The notes under the pieces were generated by a model. The model made no database searches, was not told the DNA's origin, and saw only the letters and a list, made by a program, of their open reading frames with translations. A program made the translations under genes and the position numbers. This document shows, in pieces, positions 1 through 8,408 of a DNA stretch of 55,256 bases (its first letter is position 1; each line of letters begins with the position of its first letter). Location: assembly GCF_000350085.1 (NCBI RefSeq), contig NZ_CAUM01000003.1:1-55256 (forward strand), read 5' to 3'. Origin of the DNA: Mesorhizobium metallidurans STM 2683. Its GTDB lineage: Bacteria; Pseudomonadota; Alphaproteobacteria; Rhizobiales; Rhizobiaceae.

Positions 1-628
1 GTCCCCTCTTCAGTCGCTTGTTTTCTTCCTCAAGCGCGACGAGGTCCTTCAGATCGTCACCAACCGGCGCAGGCGGCGAAGCTTTCTTCCATTGATAGTA
101 GGTCTGTTCCGAGATGCCGGCCTGCTTTACGGCGCTCTTGTGGGTGTCGCCGCCACTGATAGACTTTTGGATCAGGGCGAGCATCTGGGCGCGCTCCTTT
201 TCAGAGTAGGTCTTACGTCCGGCCCGGACGGTCGCTGCTGGTGCTTCCTTCGCCTCGGACGCCGCGCTAGGGGCATTCTTCCGAGCAGCCGGCCTGGGCT
301 CAGCCTTCGCCTTCGGCGACCGTTTGGCCTTCTTCTTTTCAAGCGTCTCCAATTTGGCTGCCGGTTGCGTTGCAGTTGTTACTGGTTCTGCGTCCAGGGG
401 ATTTGCCATGAGATGCTCCGCTCGCGGTTTGTGCATGTGTTCAGCATCAAGCGCTACGACGCTTGAGTCAACAAGGCGACGATTTGGCAACTCCATCTCC
501 TCGAGTTCCCTTCTTGTTTCGGCCGTTGCTGCGGTGAGATCGACATCGCCCCAGATCGAACGACTCCGTTTTTGAGAACTGCGCTTCTGTCTGATCTCCA
601 CCGTGAATGCCCGGGGCTGCCGCCTCAT
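1..628 (-). CDS. SyrB-like regulator, 3' end outside window
   Basis: The reading frame starts at an ATG at 628 and runs off the left edge, giving 209 codons so far. AAGGA lies 9 nt upstream of that ATG. An internal ATG at 409 also has a GGAG upstream and could give a shorter form. The N-terminal part contains FTVEIRQKR and SIWGDVDL. Then comes a long Lys/Ala/Pro-rich linker, followed by a helix-turn-helix-like block with KTYSEKERAQML, GISEQTYYQWKK and a Glu/Lys-rich coiled-coil start. This pattern matches SyrB-like proteins of rhizobia; in Sinorhizobium, SyrB represses the symbiotic regulator gene syrM. The HTH block also resembles IS3-type OrfA proteins, so an OrfA-derived protein is the alternative. 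The direct target cannot be read from the sequence. Confidence 0.7.
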   Translation of the reverse strand, partial: MRRQPRAFTVEIRQKRSSQKRSRSIWGDVDLTAATAETRRELEEMELPNRRLVDSSVVALDAEHMHKPRAEHLMANPLDAEPVTTATQPAAKLETLEKKKAKRSPKAKAEPRPAARKNAPSAASEAKEAPAATVRAGRKTYSEKERAQMLALIQKSISGGDTHKSAVKQAGISEQTYYQWKKASPPAPVGDDLKDLVALEEENKRLKRG

Positions 629-1103
629 AGGTAGTTCCTTGTTGAACACGAAATTGCGAAGGAAGTCGCGGCAGACGACGATTGAAGGTCCGGCCGCTTC
701 TTCTGTGGTCGAGCTATATGCATCCGACCGCCCGAGCAAGCCCTGCTGGCGGCGCACACCCCCGAACAGACCGGGTGTGAGCCCCTAAGAGCAAGTGGCT
801 ATGCCATCTCTCGGGATCGACGAGGTGGTGGATTTCCCGCAGCATGCAAAAAACCATCTCCCGCATCTTCGATGGTACATCGATGGCAGGCATACGAACT
901 GAAAGAAGCCGCTCAAGAGCGCGACCCAATCTGCACTGGCAGTGCTGCGGGTCGCGCCCTGGGACGGGGTGTAGCTCGACGGTGGAGAAGCCGCTCGCGA
1001 GCGCGCCCTCAACAGCGCGGTAGCGAGCGAGCGGCGTAGCGGGGGTTATCGATGTTTTTCGGTAGGGTTGGGTTGCTGACAACCTGATTCGAAGGAAGCA
1101 CCG
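629..1103. other. Stretch without a recognised gene
   Basis: Open frames exist on the minus strand (for example 714-1082), but their protein sequences are Arg/Pro-rich and match no family I know. The DNA just before 1104 may be the left end of the IS256-type element whose transposase start lies there. I could not identify terminal inverted repeats. Confidence 0.4.
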
Positions 1104-1223
1104 ATGACCAACATGATGGACCTGCGCGGGCTCGTGAAGAAGATCCCGACGCCGATCAATGCGCGAGATGATCGGCTTTGCCGCCGAGCGGCTGATGGAG
1201 ATGGAAGTGGGCGCGGCGGGATG
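1104..1223 (+). pseudogene. IS256-family transposase, N-terminal scrap
   Basis: An ATG at 1104 with GAAGGAAG just upstream begins a product reading MTNMMDLRGLV. After a frameshift near 1150 another frame reads REMIGFAAERLMEME. Both pieces are typical of the first 45 residues of IS256-type (mutator) transposases, where a Leu-Arg-Glu-Met-Ile-Gly block precedes the catalytic domain. The rest of the gene, including the DDE residues, is missing. It is a dead remnant of a mobile element and shows that this flank has been rearranged. Confidence 0.6.
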
Positions 1224-1296
1224 ACTTACAAATGAGAGACGCGAACCCCCAGCTCGGTGCCGAACTCCTGCGCGAACAGCTTCTGTACCATCAATT

Positions 1297-1578
1297 TTAG
1301 CATCCTAAAGGATGGAAGCGTCCGGCTGGAAACAAGCATCTTCTCGAGGGCGGCGTTACAATAGCTTCGGCAGCGTAGAAGGCTACCCGATCGATCTCTT
1401 TGAACTGAACCACAGCGGCTGAAAGGCAGTGTTGAATCGCCCCACTTGCGAGCTTGTTGGTGAGCTTGATCCGGTTGAGGCGCTCCTCTTCAACGGTCGC
1501 TATTACGTGTCCGTCTCGGACGAGCACCACAGCACCATCGTGCAGAAATGTATTCGCAAACTCGAACGGTTTTCATAG
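1297..1578 (-). pseudogene. NolO-like carbamoyltransferase, N-terminal fragment
   Basis: The frame opens after a stop near 1579 and reads EFANTFLHDG, then VLVRDGHVIA, TVEEERLNRIK and EIDRVAFYAAEA before it degenerates near 1340. This is the amino-terminal region of the NodU/CmcH/NolO carbamoyltransferase family. The NTFLHDG and EEERLNRIK stretches look more like NolO, which carbamoylates the non-reducing end of Nod factors, than like the NodU encoded at 10471-12156. Only about 80 of some 680 residues remain and no start codon is preserved. It is a relic of a second Nod-factor decoration gene. Confidence 0.65.
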
Positions 1579-1869
1579 CTTTGTCTAAGAAACGCCAAAT
1601 TGGCTCGGCGCAAGCCCGCTTCGACTTAGAACGGCTACGTTATGCTTCGCCCCCTGCGATCCCAATCAGACATCGTCAAACTCGAAAGTTCGGATAGCCC
1701 GCCGGCCTCAGCATCAGATCCAACCTTCGCCTTGCGGATCCATCGAACTGCCGCGGCCGCCCAAGGCGGTCCAATGGCCAGTCCTGACAATGGTGATCCG
1801 GCAAGCACCTGCATGAGCGGGACACAGGAGCGATCTCGAATGACTTCTCCGCTCAATTGCCTACGCGAA

Positions 1870-2844
1870 TTAGACCGGCACTCGCGTGAGTAGCCCGTGT
1901 CGGATGAGATCGATGCTGGCGGCAAATGCGCCTGCAGAGTCATTCAACGCGTGGACTTCCTCGACGAGCTCAAGAGAAAAGGGACCGGTATAGCCGCCAT
2001 CAAGTAGCGCCCGGATCTGGCTGCAATTGTCGGAACCTCCCACGATGCGATCCGGATGAATCCAGAAGGTTGGATCGTTTATGCCTGAAACGTGCACCAG
2101 ACCGGTCAGATCGCAGAAGAAGGACGTCTCGCCGGCGAGCGTGTGGTGGAATGTATCGTGCACAAGCCGGAAGACGGACTGGCCATCAACCGAGGCTATA
2201 GCGTTAGCCGCTTCGTTCTTCGATCGAAGCGAGGAGGTCTGGAAGCCAAGCGGTTCGATGAGCCCAATCAGACCCCGCGACTGAAGTATCGGCTTGAGCG
2301 CCTTTAAGGCGACGCGGAGATTGCCTGGGCGCTCGCCATTGGCCGACCACGAACCGTCGTTCACCGGCACCAGCATAAGCGCCTGGGCGCCACAGGCGGC
2401 CGCATAATCGGCGAGCTTGCTGGCCTCGGCCTTGCGGGCGGGAGTCCATTCGTTGAATCGCTGCAAGGCGTTGACTGAGATAATCGTGATGCCTGCTTCG
2501 GCAGCGGCAGACCGGACATCCGCCGGCGGATTGCCGCGCACAGCAGCCTTACTGCAGGGATTGTTCCGGATTTGCACGTCGGTCAGACCGAGATCGCGTG
2601 CGAGCGCGAAGAACGTCCCGACATCAAGCCCGGGCGTCGCCATGTGGTCGAGTGCAAACCGAAGTGTCGCCTGGCGCACGGAGTGGGTTTCCTTCATCAA
2701 GGCGGCCGCCATTATCGGGTGACTGGCTTCTGCCGTTTGTTGATTTACGACGCCGAACTGATCGGCATAGGAAGGCGAGCCAATCGAACTGACCCGCTCT
2801 TTATTCACACGATTGTCTCTCATTGTGAGCCGACTTTCACGCAA
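1870..2844 (-). CDS. Sugar-phosphate isomerase/epimerase-like TIM-barrel protein
   Basis: The product is a TIM barrel of the AP-endonuclease-2/IolE-IolI/MocC type. Recognisable blocks are LRFALDHMATPGLD at the first strand, DVQIRNNP, and the putative metal ligands in IEPLGF, HDTFHH, HVSGI and SLELVEE. Homologues interconvert inososes or keto-sugars; in rhizobia such genes serve inositol or rhizopine catabolism. The 324-residue frame is about 45 residues longer than the family core and begins with TTG at 2844. An ATG at 2823 and internal ATGs near residues 44-50 are alternatives, none with a clear ribosome-binding site. The reaction is inferred only at the level of the superfamily, and no inositol genes lie next to it. 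Confidence 0.7.
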   Translation of the reverse strand: MRESRLTMRDNRVNKERVSSIGSPSYADQFGVVNQQTAEASHPIMAAALMKETHSVRQATLRFALDHMATPGLDVGTFFALARDLGLTDVQIRNNPCSKAAVRGNPPADVRSAAAEAGITIISVNALQRFNEWTPARKAEASKLADYAAACGAQALMLVPVNDGSWSANGERPGNLRVALKALKPILQSRGLIGLIEPLGFQTSSLRSKNEAANAIASVDGQSVFRLVHDTFHHTLAGETSFFCDLTGLVHVSGINDPTFWIHPDRIVGGSDNCSQIRALLDGGYTGPFSLELVEEVHALNDSAGAFAASIDLIRHGLLTRVPV

Positions 2845-2909
2845 CGGATACTACCGCGCCTCTTGAGAACATTGATCTGCCAGGCGAAATGACCGAAGAT
2901 GGCTGAAGG

Positions 2910-3243
2910 CTATCCAGCTGCTTCCACACAGTAAGCGCCAGCCCGGAAAGATGCCGCGCCGATCCGGAGCCAAACTGATGTGGCAGGCTGCTTCTTCGTA
3001 GCGAGGCCGATGCCCAGCGCGATCATAGCGCCTCCCCGACCTTCCCTCAGGCTCTGGATCCATCCAGGACTCGCCGCCGTGCGGCCTTGAAACAAGCGCA
3101 ACACGTCGGCGAGCTTGTTGAACGCAATCGGGGCGACCGCCGGCGAGACTGCGGGCGACAACATAGAGTCTCCGCGGACCGGGCGTTATGGCGAGCACGA
3201 AGGCCGCGGCAAGGTCTAGGGCGAGTTGGGTTAAATCTGGCAT
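2910..3243 (-). pseudogene. LysE/RhtB amino-acid exporter, frameshifted
   Basis: The start at 3243 gives MPDLTQLALDLAAAF followed by VLAITPGP, the classic first helix and Pro-Gly-Pro turn of the LysE/RhtB family. The frame then slips. Downstream pieces such as VAPIAFNKLADVLRLF and MIALGIGLAT continue the same family in another frame. It lies 21 nt downstream of the PaiB-like gene on the same strand, so the two probably formed an operon. An intact RhtB-type gene occurs at 35772-36434 in module B, which suggests this one belonged to a related set. Confidence 0.7.
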
Positions 3244-3264
3244 GGTGGTCGATACCGACGAAGT

Positions 3265-3894
3265 TTATGTTGCTATGGGGATGAGAGAGGCGACCTCACG
3301 GTCAGATGCCCGCTCGCTAGAAGAAAGGCCCGCAGCCACTCCGGCGCGGTCGGCCGCGCTCCGATTCTGGCTCATCTTGCGCTTGCCCTCGATCCTCGTG
3401 ATCGGCATGCGCAGGCCCACAATTCCGCGGAGTTGCGCCTGCACGAAATCCGGCGGCGCGTCCGACACTGCCCAAGGCGAGACGCGCCCACCCTCGTGGT
3501 GGTCGGTCAGGCGATGCACGGCGGCCAGCAGCCTACCCGTATCCTCGAAGAACTCGACCGGGCCATAGGCGTGGACGGCGACGTAGTTCCAGGTCGGCAC
3601 AACCTTCCCGGTTTCCTGTTTGGCCGCATACCACGCCGGGGTCACGTAAGCATCCGGTCCCATGAAGATGGCCAAGCCATCGCATCGCGGCGGAACACGG
3701 CACTGCGGATTGGCCTTCGCGAGGTGGCCGTAGATCACGCCGTGCTCGCCCTCGCTTTCATCTAGCAAGAGGGGCAGTGGTGAGGCGAAGAGTCCTTCGG
3801 CCGTGGCGGTGACGAAGTTCGCCAGCGGCGCTGCGCGGATGCTCGCTCGCAGGAAATCCATATCATCATCTCGGAAGGCCGGAGGGGTGTACAT
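3265..3894 (-). CDS. FMN-binding PaiB-type protein
   Basis: The product starts MYTPPAFRDDD at the ATG at 3894, with GGAG about 9 nt upstream; the longer frame upstream of this is not conserved. The 209 residues carry the family blocks DFLRASIRAAPLANFVT, SPLPLLLDE, GVIYGHLAKANPQ, FMGPDAYVTPAWYA and VPTWNYVAVHAYG, and end with the usual IEGKRKMSQNR segment. PaiB-type proteins have a split-barrel FMN-binding fold. In Bacillus PaiB is described as a negative regulator; elsewhere they are small flavoproteins of unknown reaction, often beside amino-acid or polyamine genes. Here it leads a pair with a broken RhtB exporter. The regulatory role is inferred from family naming only. Confidence 0.85.
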   Translation of the reverse strand: MYTPPAFRDDDMDFLRASIRAAPLANFVTATAEGLFASPLPLLLDESEGEHGVIYGHLAKANPQCRVPPRCDGLAIFMGPDAYVTPAWYAAKQETGKVVPTWNYVAVHAYGPVEFFEDTGRLLAAVHRLTDHHEGGRVSPWAVSDAPPDFVQAQLRGIVGLRMPITRIEGKRKMSQNRSAADRAGVAAGLSSSERASDREVASLIPIAT

Positions 3895-4007
3895 CGGGGG
3901 AACTCCGTGTGTGCGTTGCAGGTTAAATACTGGCAATCTGGCCCTCTGGAAACAGCCAGTTTGTTGCAATTGAAGCCGTCCAGTTGGTGAAGTGGCATCG
4001 CGGGACG

Positions 4008-4222
4008 CGGCGGCTGGCTGTTCCCGGGGCAGCACGCGAGACCGACGCTGCAGATCCATCGGATCGTCGCCGAGACAGCAAAAGCGCCAACACCGTCAAA
4101 GGGCCCGGCCGGCACACGCTGCGTCACAGCTTCGCCACCCCTGAAGACGGCGCCTACCTCGGCCTCACCCAGGTCCTGCTGGGGACGCAAGCTCGACACG
4201 CGGCGGTCTACGCAAGCTCGCG
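4008..4222 (+). pseudogene. Tyrosine recombinase, C-terminal scrap
   Basis: One frame reads GWLFPGQHARPTLQ and HRIVAETAK. After a shift, the next reads HTLRHSFAT and LTQVLLG. These are the parts of a XerC/D- or phage-type integrase leading to the catalytic box: the Arg of HTLRHSFAT is present but the tyrosine segment has decayed. The fragment marks an old integration or recombination event between the PaiB gene and module A. Confidence 0.6.
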
Positions 4223-4615
4223 ACCCGCAGATATGCCGCTTGCGGTCCGCTCGAGAAGTTGGCCTTTTCAAGGAGGCGGAGAGTTCGCCCGACGGGTGAG
4301 CGTTCGGCATCTCGATCGAGATCGCCGATATTTTCCGTGCTGCCGGCCTGCCTATCAGGTCGCGCATGCAGGCCAGTTCAGCCTCGGCAGTTGAAGTTGA
4401 TCAAAGCACCAACCCGAAGGGGTGCGCAATGTTTGGACCGTGGCTACGCTGGGTCGATTCGGTTTATGAAGTGGCGCATCTTCCGCTGGCCTGCCGAGTA
4501 CGAAATGGCGAGAGGCTTTACCTCCTGTCGACCTTCGCAGCCCCAGGAGGCCCGGACCGCAAAGGAACGCACTGGTTGCGAGCGAACCGATCATACATCC
4601 GGACGGGCACGTTCC
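4223..4615. other. Stretch without a recognised gene
   Basis: Short open frames occur on both strands (for example 4366-4656 on the plus strand), but none shows a family motif or a convincing ribosome-binding site. I see no RNA gene or repeat here. Confidence 0.4.
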
Positions 4616-5338
4616 TCAACCGACCCGCATGTCGGAACTGGCGACCGAGGCTTTAGCGGTGGTGATTTCCTGTTTGTAGACCTTACACCCTGGTGCAAGC
4701 TCTCTCAGACCGCTCACGAGCATCTTAGCCGCGCCCTCGAGCGCTTCTTCCGGCATCGCTGCCAAGCTTTCCAAAATAAACCACATGCGGCCGCCCACCG
4801 TCTCCAACCGGGTGCGCGTGCCCTGCCGCCAGTTCCAGCGGCGACATGTAGCTCCCAGATCGTCGCGCCAGATGACCTCCCCCTTGGAAGGGCTTTCAAC
4901 GACCGCGTCCCCATTCAAAACAGTGTGGAAGGACTCCGTTCCTACGGCAATCGTCAGCCGCGGTTTGCCGACATATGCATCGAAATTTTCGCCGCCAACG
5001 GGTATTGAGAAACGCAGGCTCACTGCATTGTAGAGGTCAACGATAGGAATTATTGATGGGATGCGGCCATCCTTCTCCACCCGTTTTTTCAATGCCTGCG
5101 CCGAGCACGGCGTCCGGTTTGGTTTCGCGCCGAACCGGACGTATGCCTCCGCCCAATTGGCCAAGTGCGCTTCTCCCCAGGCGGGTCCCCCCGCTCGGAC
5201 GAAATCGCAAGCCTCTCCCAACACGTCCCGAGCCATGACGCCTCGCGCGCTGTCCTGTGCATCAACAAGAATGCTGATTGCGCGAAAGTCAGGTGCGATC
5301 TCTGCTATTTCTTCGTCGATCAGCGGAAAATCCAACAA
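4616..5338 (-). CDS. B3/B4 tRNA-binding-domain protein (module A copy)
   Basis: This 240-residue protein is a stand-alone B3/B4 domain, related to the editing region of the phenylalanyl-tRNA synthetase beta subunit (COG3382 type). Visible blocks are ACDFVRAGGPAWGEAHL, GAKPNRTPCSAQALKKRV, IPIVDLYNAVSLRFSIPVGG, GEVIWRDD and CRRWNWRQGTRTRL. The start is TTG at 5338, with AAGGAG 6 nt upstream. Free-standing members have no settled biochemical role; binding or clearing a misused amino acid or mischarged tRNA is only an inference. It follows the MocR gene on the same strand. A clear paralogue lies at 35048-35734, also beside MocR-type sequence. Confidence 0.85.
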   Translation of the reverse strand: MLDFPLIDEEIAEIAPDFRAISILVDAQDSARGVMARDVLGEACDFVRAGGPAWGEAHLANWAEAYVRFGAKPNRTPCSAQALKKRVEKDGRIPSIIPIVDLYNAVSLRFSIPVGGENFDAYVGKPRLTIAVGTESFHTVLNGDAVVESPSKGEVIWRDDLGATCRRWNWRQGTRTRLETVGGRMWFILESLAAMPEEALEGAAKMLVSGLRELAPGCKVYKQEITTAKASVASSDMRVG

Positions 5339-5417
5339 CGCTTTCTCCTTTAAGCAGGCCGCGACGGCGCCTTGCTTCCACCGGATTTGAGAGTCTCCTC
5401 AAGAATTCCCTTGCCCA

Positions 5418-5470
5418 GGTCCCAGGGTCAGAGTCCTGCCCGGGACCCGGACTGGCCGACAGAGCCAGTC
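5418..5470. terminator. Pair of hairpins downstream of the MocR gene
   Basis: Two dyads lie in the 184-nt gap between the MocR stop and the B3/B4 start. The first pairs GGTCCC-A-GGG (5418-5427) with CCCGGGACC (5439-5447). The second pairs GACTGGC (5450-5456) with GCCAGTC (5464-5470) around a 7-nt loop. There is no strong T-tract, so this may be a weak terminator, a stabilising 3' structure or an attenuator for the B3/B4 gene. Confidence 0.4.
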
Positions 5471-5522
5471 CTGGCAAGTCTTGCTGATCCAGTCTGCGAT
5501 CAATGCCGGCGCGACTCTGGGG

Positions 5523-7067
5523 TCACGAGCCAGGTCCGCTCGCTGTCAGGGCGGGTATTGAGCATCTTGCCGGATCCTCGGCAAAACTCTTTACCCGTTG
5601 GACAGCGCCAGTAAGGAGCCGAACGCCATTCTCGATCTGCCGAATGGTCAGGGCGGAATAGCCCATCACCAGTCCAATCCGGTCAGCGCGGCCTTCATCT
5701 CGGATGTACAGCGATGAGATCGGGTGGATGCCAACCCCGACCTGCCGCGCCTCTTCAACCAGGACGTCCTCCAGCGACCGAGAAAGATCCTTGAACCAAA
5801 CGACGACATGCAGCCCTGCATCGGCCCCCTCGATGGCGATACTGTCTGCGAACGCGCGTCGAAGGACGGCAAGCAGTGCCTCTCGCCGCTCGCCGTTAAG
5901 ACGGCGGACGCGGCGCACATGGCTTTCATATGCACCGCTCTCGATGAGTGAGGCCAGGGCCTCCTGTTCCGCAACCGGAGAATGCCTGTCCAGAAGCTGC
6001 TTGGCCATCGCAAAGACGTCTTGCAACTCGGCCGGAACCACCAGGTAGCCGATGCGCAGCATCGGCGACAGTGTCTTGGAGATCGTGCCAACATAGATTA
6101 CGGAACTGCGGTCTTCCAGCTTATGCAGCGGGGGCACCGGTCGAATGTCGTACCGGTACTCGCCATCGTAATCGTCCTCGATAATATAGGCGTCATTGCG
6201 CCGAGCCCATTCGAGGAGCTGATACCGCCGCGAAATCGACAAGACGCCGCCGAGCGGGAATTGGTGCGACGGGGTGACATAGGCCAGCCGCGCTGGGATC
6301 TCCTGCAGCAGCTCGGTCTTCATGCCCTCGTTGTCGACGGCGACAGCGACGGGCGTGGCTCCTGTGCTGGCAAAGACTTGGCGCGCCATTCTATAGCAGG
6401 GATCCTCGATCACGAAGCTGTCGGAAGGATCGAGCAGCAGTCGCGCGCACATGTCGAGGCACTGCTGTGATCCGCTGACGACGAGGATCTGCTCGACCTG
6501 GCAGCTAAGGGTTCGGGCACGCCACAAATATCCCTGCAGCGCCTGGCGCAAGCGATGCGAGCCGCGTGGATCGTGGTAGGCCAGCCTTCCGGGGCTTTGT
6601 GACATCGCCGCGCTCATCGCGCGCTTCCACGTCAGCGCCGGGAAATCAGATGGCGCGAGGTCGCCATAACGGAAATCGACCTTGAAGCGGTTGGGGAGGT
6701 AATCGCGCCGTGGCGGACTGGCGCGCAGTCGCTCGCCGTAAGAGGAAAGGTGGATCGGGCCAGTCCGTTTCGGGACCGCGCTGGTCGCTTTACTGCGGAC
6801 TAGCGAAGATGAAACGCGAGGTCTTGCGCCTTGAAAGACCTCGATGAAACCCTCGGCGACCAGCTGGTCATATGCCACGGTGACCGTGGTTCGCGACACA
6901 CCGAGTTCATTTGCAAGGCCGCGGGACGATGGCAGCTGGCTGCCCGTTTCATAGATGCCACCCAGGATCTGCTCGCGAAGAGCTTCGCAGATCTGGCGCG
7001 CGCCCAGACCTTGCGAGCGAGCTGTCGACGCGGCAGGAGAAGGCTGGACCATTTCTTTCATCGCCAA
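5523..7067 (-). CDS. MocR-family GntR/aminotransferase-like regulator
   Basis: The protein has the two-part MocR layout. Residues about 22-85 form a GntR winged helix (QLPSSRGLANELGVSRTTV, AYDQLVAEGF). Residues about 130-500 form a fold-type I aminotransferase-like domain. PLP-site residues are intact: SGSQQ near 200, YVTPSHQFPLGG near 263, EDDYDGEY near 297 and the likely Schiff-base lysine K331 in TISKTLSP. MocR proteins use PLP, alone or joined to an amino compound, to activate divergent genes. Here the divergent pair starts only 62 nt away. The frame opens with TTG at 7067, which has GGAGGG upstream; ATG at 7061 is the alternative. At 514 residues it is normal length and looks functional. 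Confidence 0.92.
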   Translation of the reverse strand: MAMKEMVQPSPAASTARSQGLGARQICEALREQILGGIYETGSQLPSSRGLANELGVSRTTVTVAYDQLVAEGFIEVFQGARPRVSSSLVRSKATSAVPKRTGPIHLSSYGERLRASPPRRDYLPNRFKVDFRYGDLAPSDFPALTWKRAMSAAMSQSPGRLAYHDPRGSHRLRQALQGYLWRARTLSCQVEQILVVSGSQQCLDMCARLLLDPSDSFVIEDPCYRMARQVFASTGATPVAVAVDNEGMKTELLQEIPARLAYVTPSHQFPLGGVLSISRRYQLLEWARRNDAYIIEDDYDGEYRYDIRPVPPLHKLEDRSSVIYVGTISKTLSPMLRIGYLVVPAELQDVFAMAKQLLDRHSPVAEQEALASLIESGAYESHVRRVRRLNGERREALLAVLRRAFADSIAIEGADAGLHVVVWFKDLSRSLEDVLVEEARQVGVGIHPISSLYIRDEGRADRIGLVMGYSALTIRQIENGVRLLTGAVQRVKSFAEDPARCSIPALTASGPGS

Positions 7068-7129
7068 CTGGACGTTCCCTCCGAGTTAGTGTGACGGCAT
7101 TGTCCTCGAAATCAAGAGGGCTAAAGCCG
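7068..7129. promoter_or_regulatory. Divergent promoter/operator of module A
   Basis: Only 62 nt separate the MocR start from the trans-sulfuration-type gene start, so both promoters and any MocR operator must lie here or in the flanking coding ends. The string ACTGGAC (7067-7073) sits at the MocR start. The same string (34908-34914) recurs beside the MocR relic of module B. It resembles the CTGGAC half-sites reported for TauR/GabR-like MocR proteins, which makes it a candidate operator half-site. Confidence 0.4.
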
Positions 7130-8368
7130 ATGACCAGCGCCGAAGATCAGCTTGAAGCCGACGCAACAACAACGCCGTCCCGGAACGACGTCGATCTCGC
7201 ATTCGCCACACGGGCCATCCATCATGGCTACGATCCGGCCGGCTTGTCCAATTCCGTTCAGACGCCTGTGTTTCTTACATCGACCTATGGATTTGAAAGC
7301 GTGGCAGCAAACGAAGCCGCCGCAGCGCTTGGCGGAAGACTCTACGCACGCGAATACAACCCGACGACCGAGGTCCTGGAAAAACGGCTCGCCAATCTCG
7401 AAGGAGCCGAAGCTGGGCTGGTACTCGCCTCGGGGATGGCGGCCTTCGGCACCCTGATCCTTTCGCTGCTTTCGCATGGTGACGAACTCATCGTCCACAA
7501 GACACTCTATTCGAATACGCTCGCCATGGTCGAACAGGGGCTGCCGCGATTTGGCATCAAGGTCGTTGCCGTCGACCTGTCGAATCCGAGCAATCTCAAT
7601 GGCGCCATCACTGACAGGACCCGGCTCGTGTTCTTCGAGACGCCGATCAACCCGCTGAGCCGCATCCTCGACATCGCCGCCATTGCCGAACAGGCCCATT
7701 CTCGCGACGTGAAGGTCGCGGTCGACAGCACCTTCGCCTCGCCCGCTCTCCAGCGTCCGCTGGAACTCGGAGCCGACATCGTGATCCATTCGCTGACCAA
7801 GTACATCAATGGCCATGGCGATGCTCTGGGCGGTGTGATACTCGGCGATGCGAAAACACTGCACCTGCTGCGCGAAACTGGCCTGCGCTATCTCACCGGG
7901 TCAGCGCTCTCGCCCATGTCGGCGTTCCTGATTTTGCGCGGGTTGAAGACACTCACGTTGCGTATGGAGCGTCACAGTGCCTCTGGGCTTGCGGTCGCTC
8001 AGGCGCTCGAGGCGCACCCGACTGTGGCTTGGGTTAGCTATCCATTTCTCGGCTCTCATCCCGACCATGAGATCGCGCGCAGGCAGATGTCGCATGGCTC
8101 GGGCATGTTGGCTTTCGGGCTCCAAACGGGGTTCGAGGGGGCGCGCCGTATGATGGACCGGCTCAAGCTGATCATCAGGGCGGTCAGCCTCGGCGATGCT
8201 GACAGTCTCATCTATCATCCGGCAAGCCTGACCCGCTCGCGCAAGTCAGTCCGCAAGGATGCGCATTTGCCTGACGGAGTCGGCGACGACCTCATGCGCC
8301 TGTCGGTAGGGCTCGAAGACGCCGCCGATTTGATCGCGGATCTAGAGCAGGCGCTGGACGGGGTCTGA
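7130..8368 (+). CDS. Trans-sulfuration-type PLP enzyme
   Basis: The 412-residue product belongs to the Cys/Met-metabolism (gamma-family) PLP enzymes. Motifs in order are TPVFLTSTYGFES, YAREYNPTTEVLEKRL near 72, SGMAAFGTL near 101, ETPINPLSRILD near 170, VDSTFASPALQRP near 198 and the Schiff-base lysine K224 in HSLTKYINGHGD. Members include cystathionine gamma-synthase, O-acetylhomoserine sulfhydrylase and methionine gamma-lyase; sequence alone does not choose between them. The ATG at 7130 follows AAGAGGG by 9 nt; a longer frame upstream runs through the promoter and was rejected. It forms an operon with the DHDPS-like gene 40 nt downstream and is probably controlled by the divergent MocR. Confidence 0.9.
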   Translation: MTSAEDQLEADATTTPSRNDVDLAFATRAIHHGYDPAGLSNSVQTPVFLTSTYGFESVAANEAAAALGGRLYAREYNPTTEVLEKRLANLEGAEAGLVLASGMAAFGTLILSLLSHGDELIVHKTLYSNTLAMVEQGLPRFGIKVVAVDLSNPSNLNGAITDRTRLVFFETPINPLSRILDIAAIAEQAHSRDVKVAVDSTFASPALQRPLELGADIVIHSLTKYINGHGDALGGVILGDAKTLHLLRETGLRYLTGSALSPMSAFLILRGLKTLTLRMERHSASGLAVAQALEAHPTVAWVSYPFLGSHPDHEIARRQMSHGSGMLAFGLQTGFEGARRMMDRLKLIIRAVSLGDADSLIYHPASLTRSRKSVRKDAHLPDGVGDDLMRLSVGLEDAADLIADLEQALDGV

Positions 8369-8408
8369 TGCCCAACGCTTCACCCAATGTAATAACGGGA
8401 GCTTCAGC

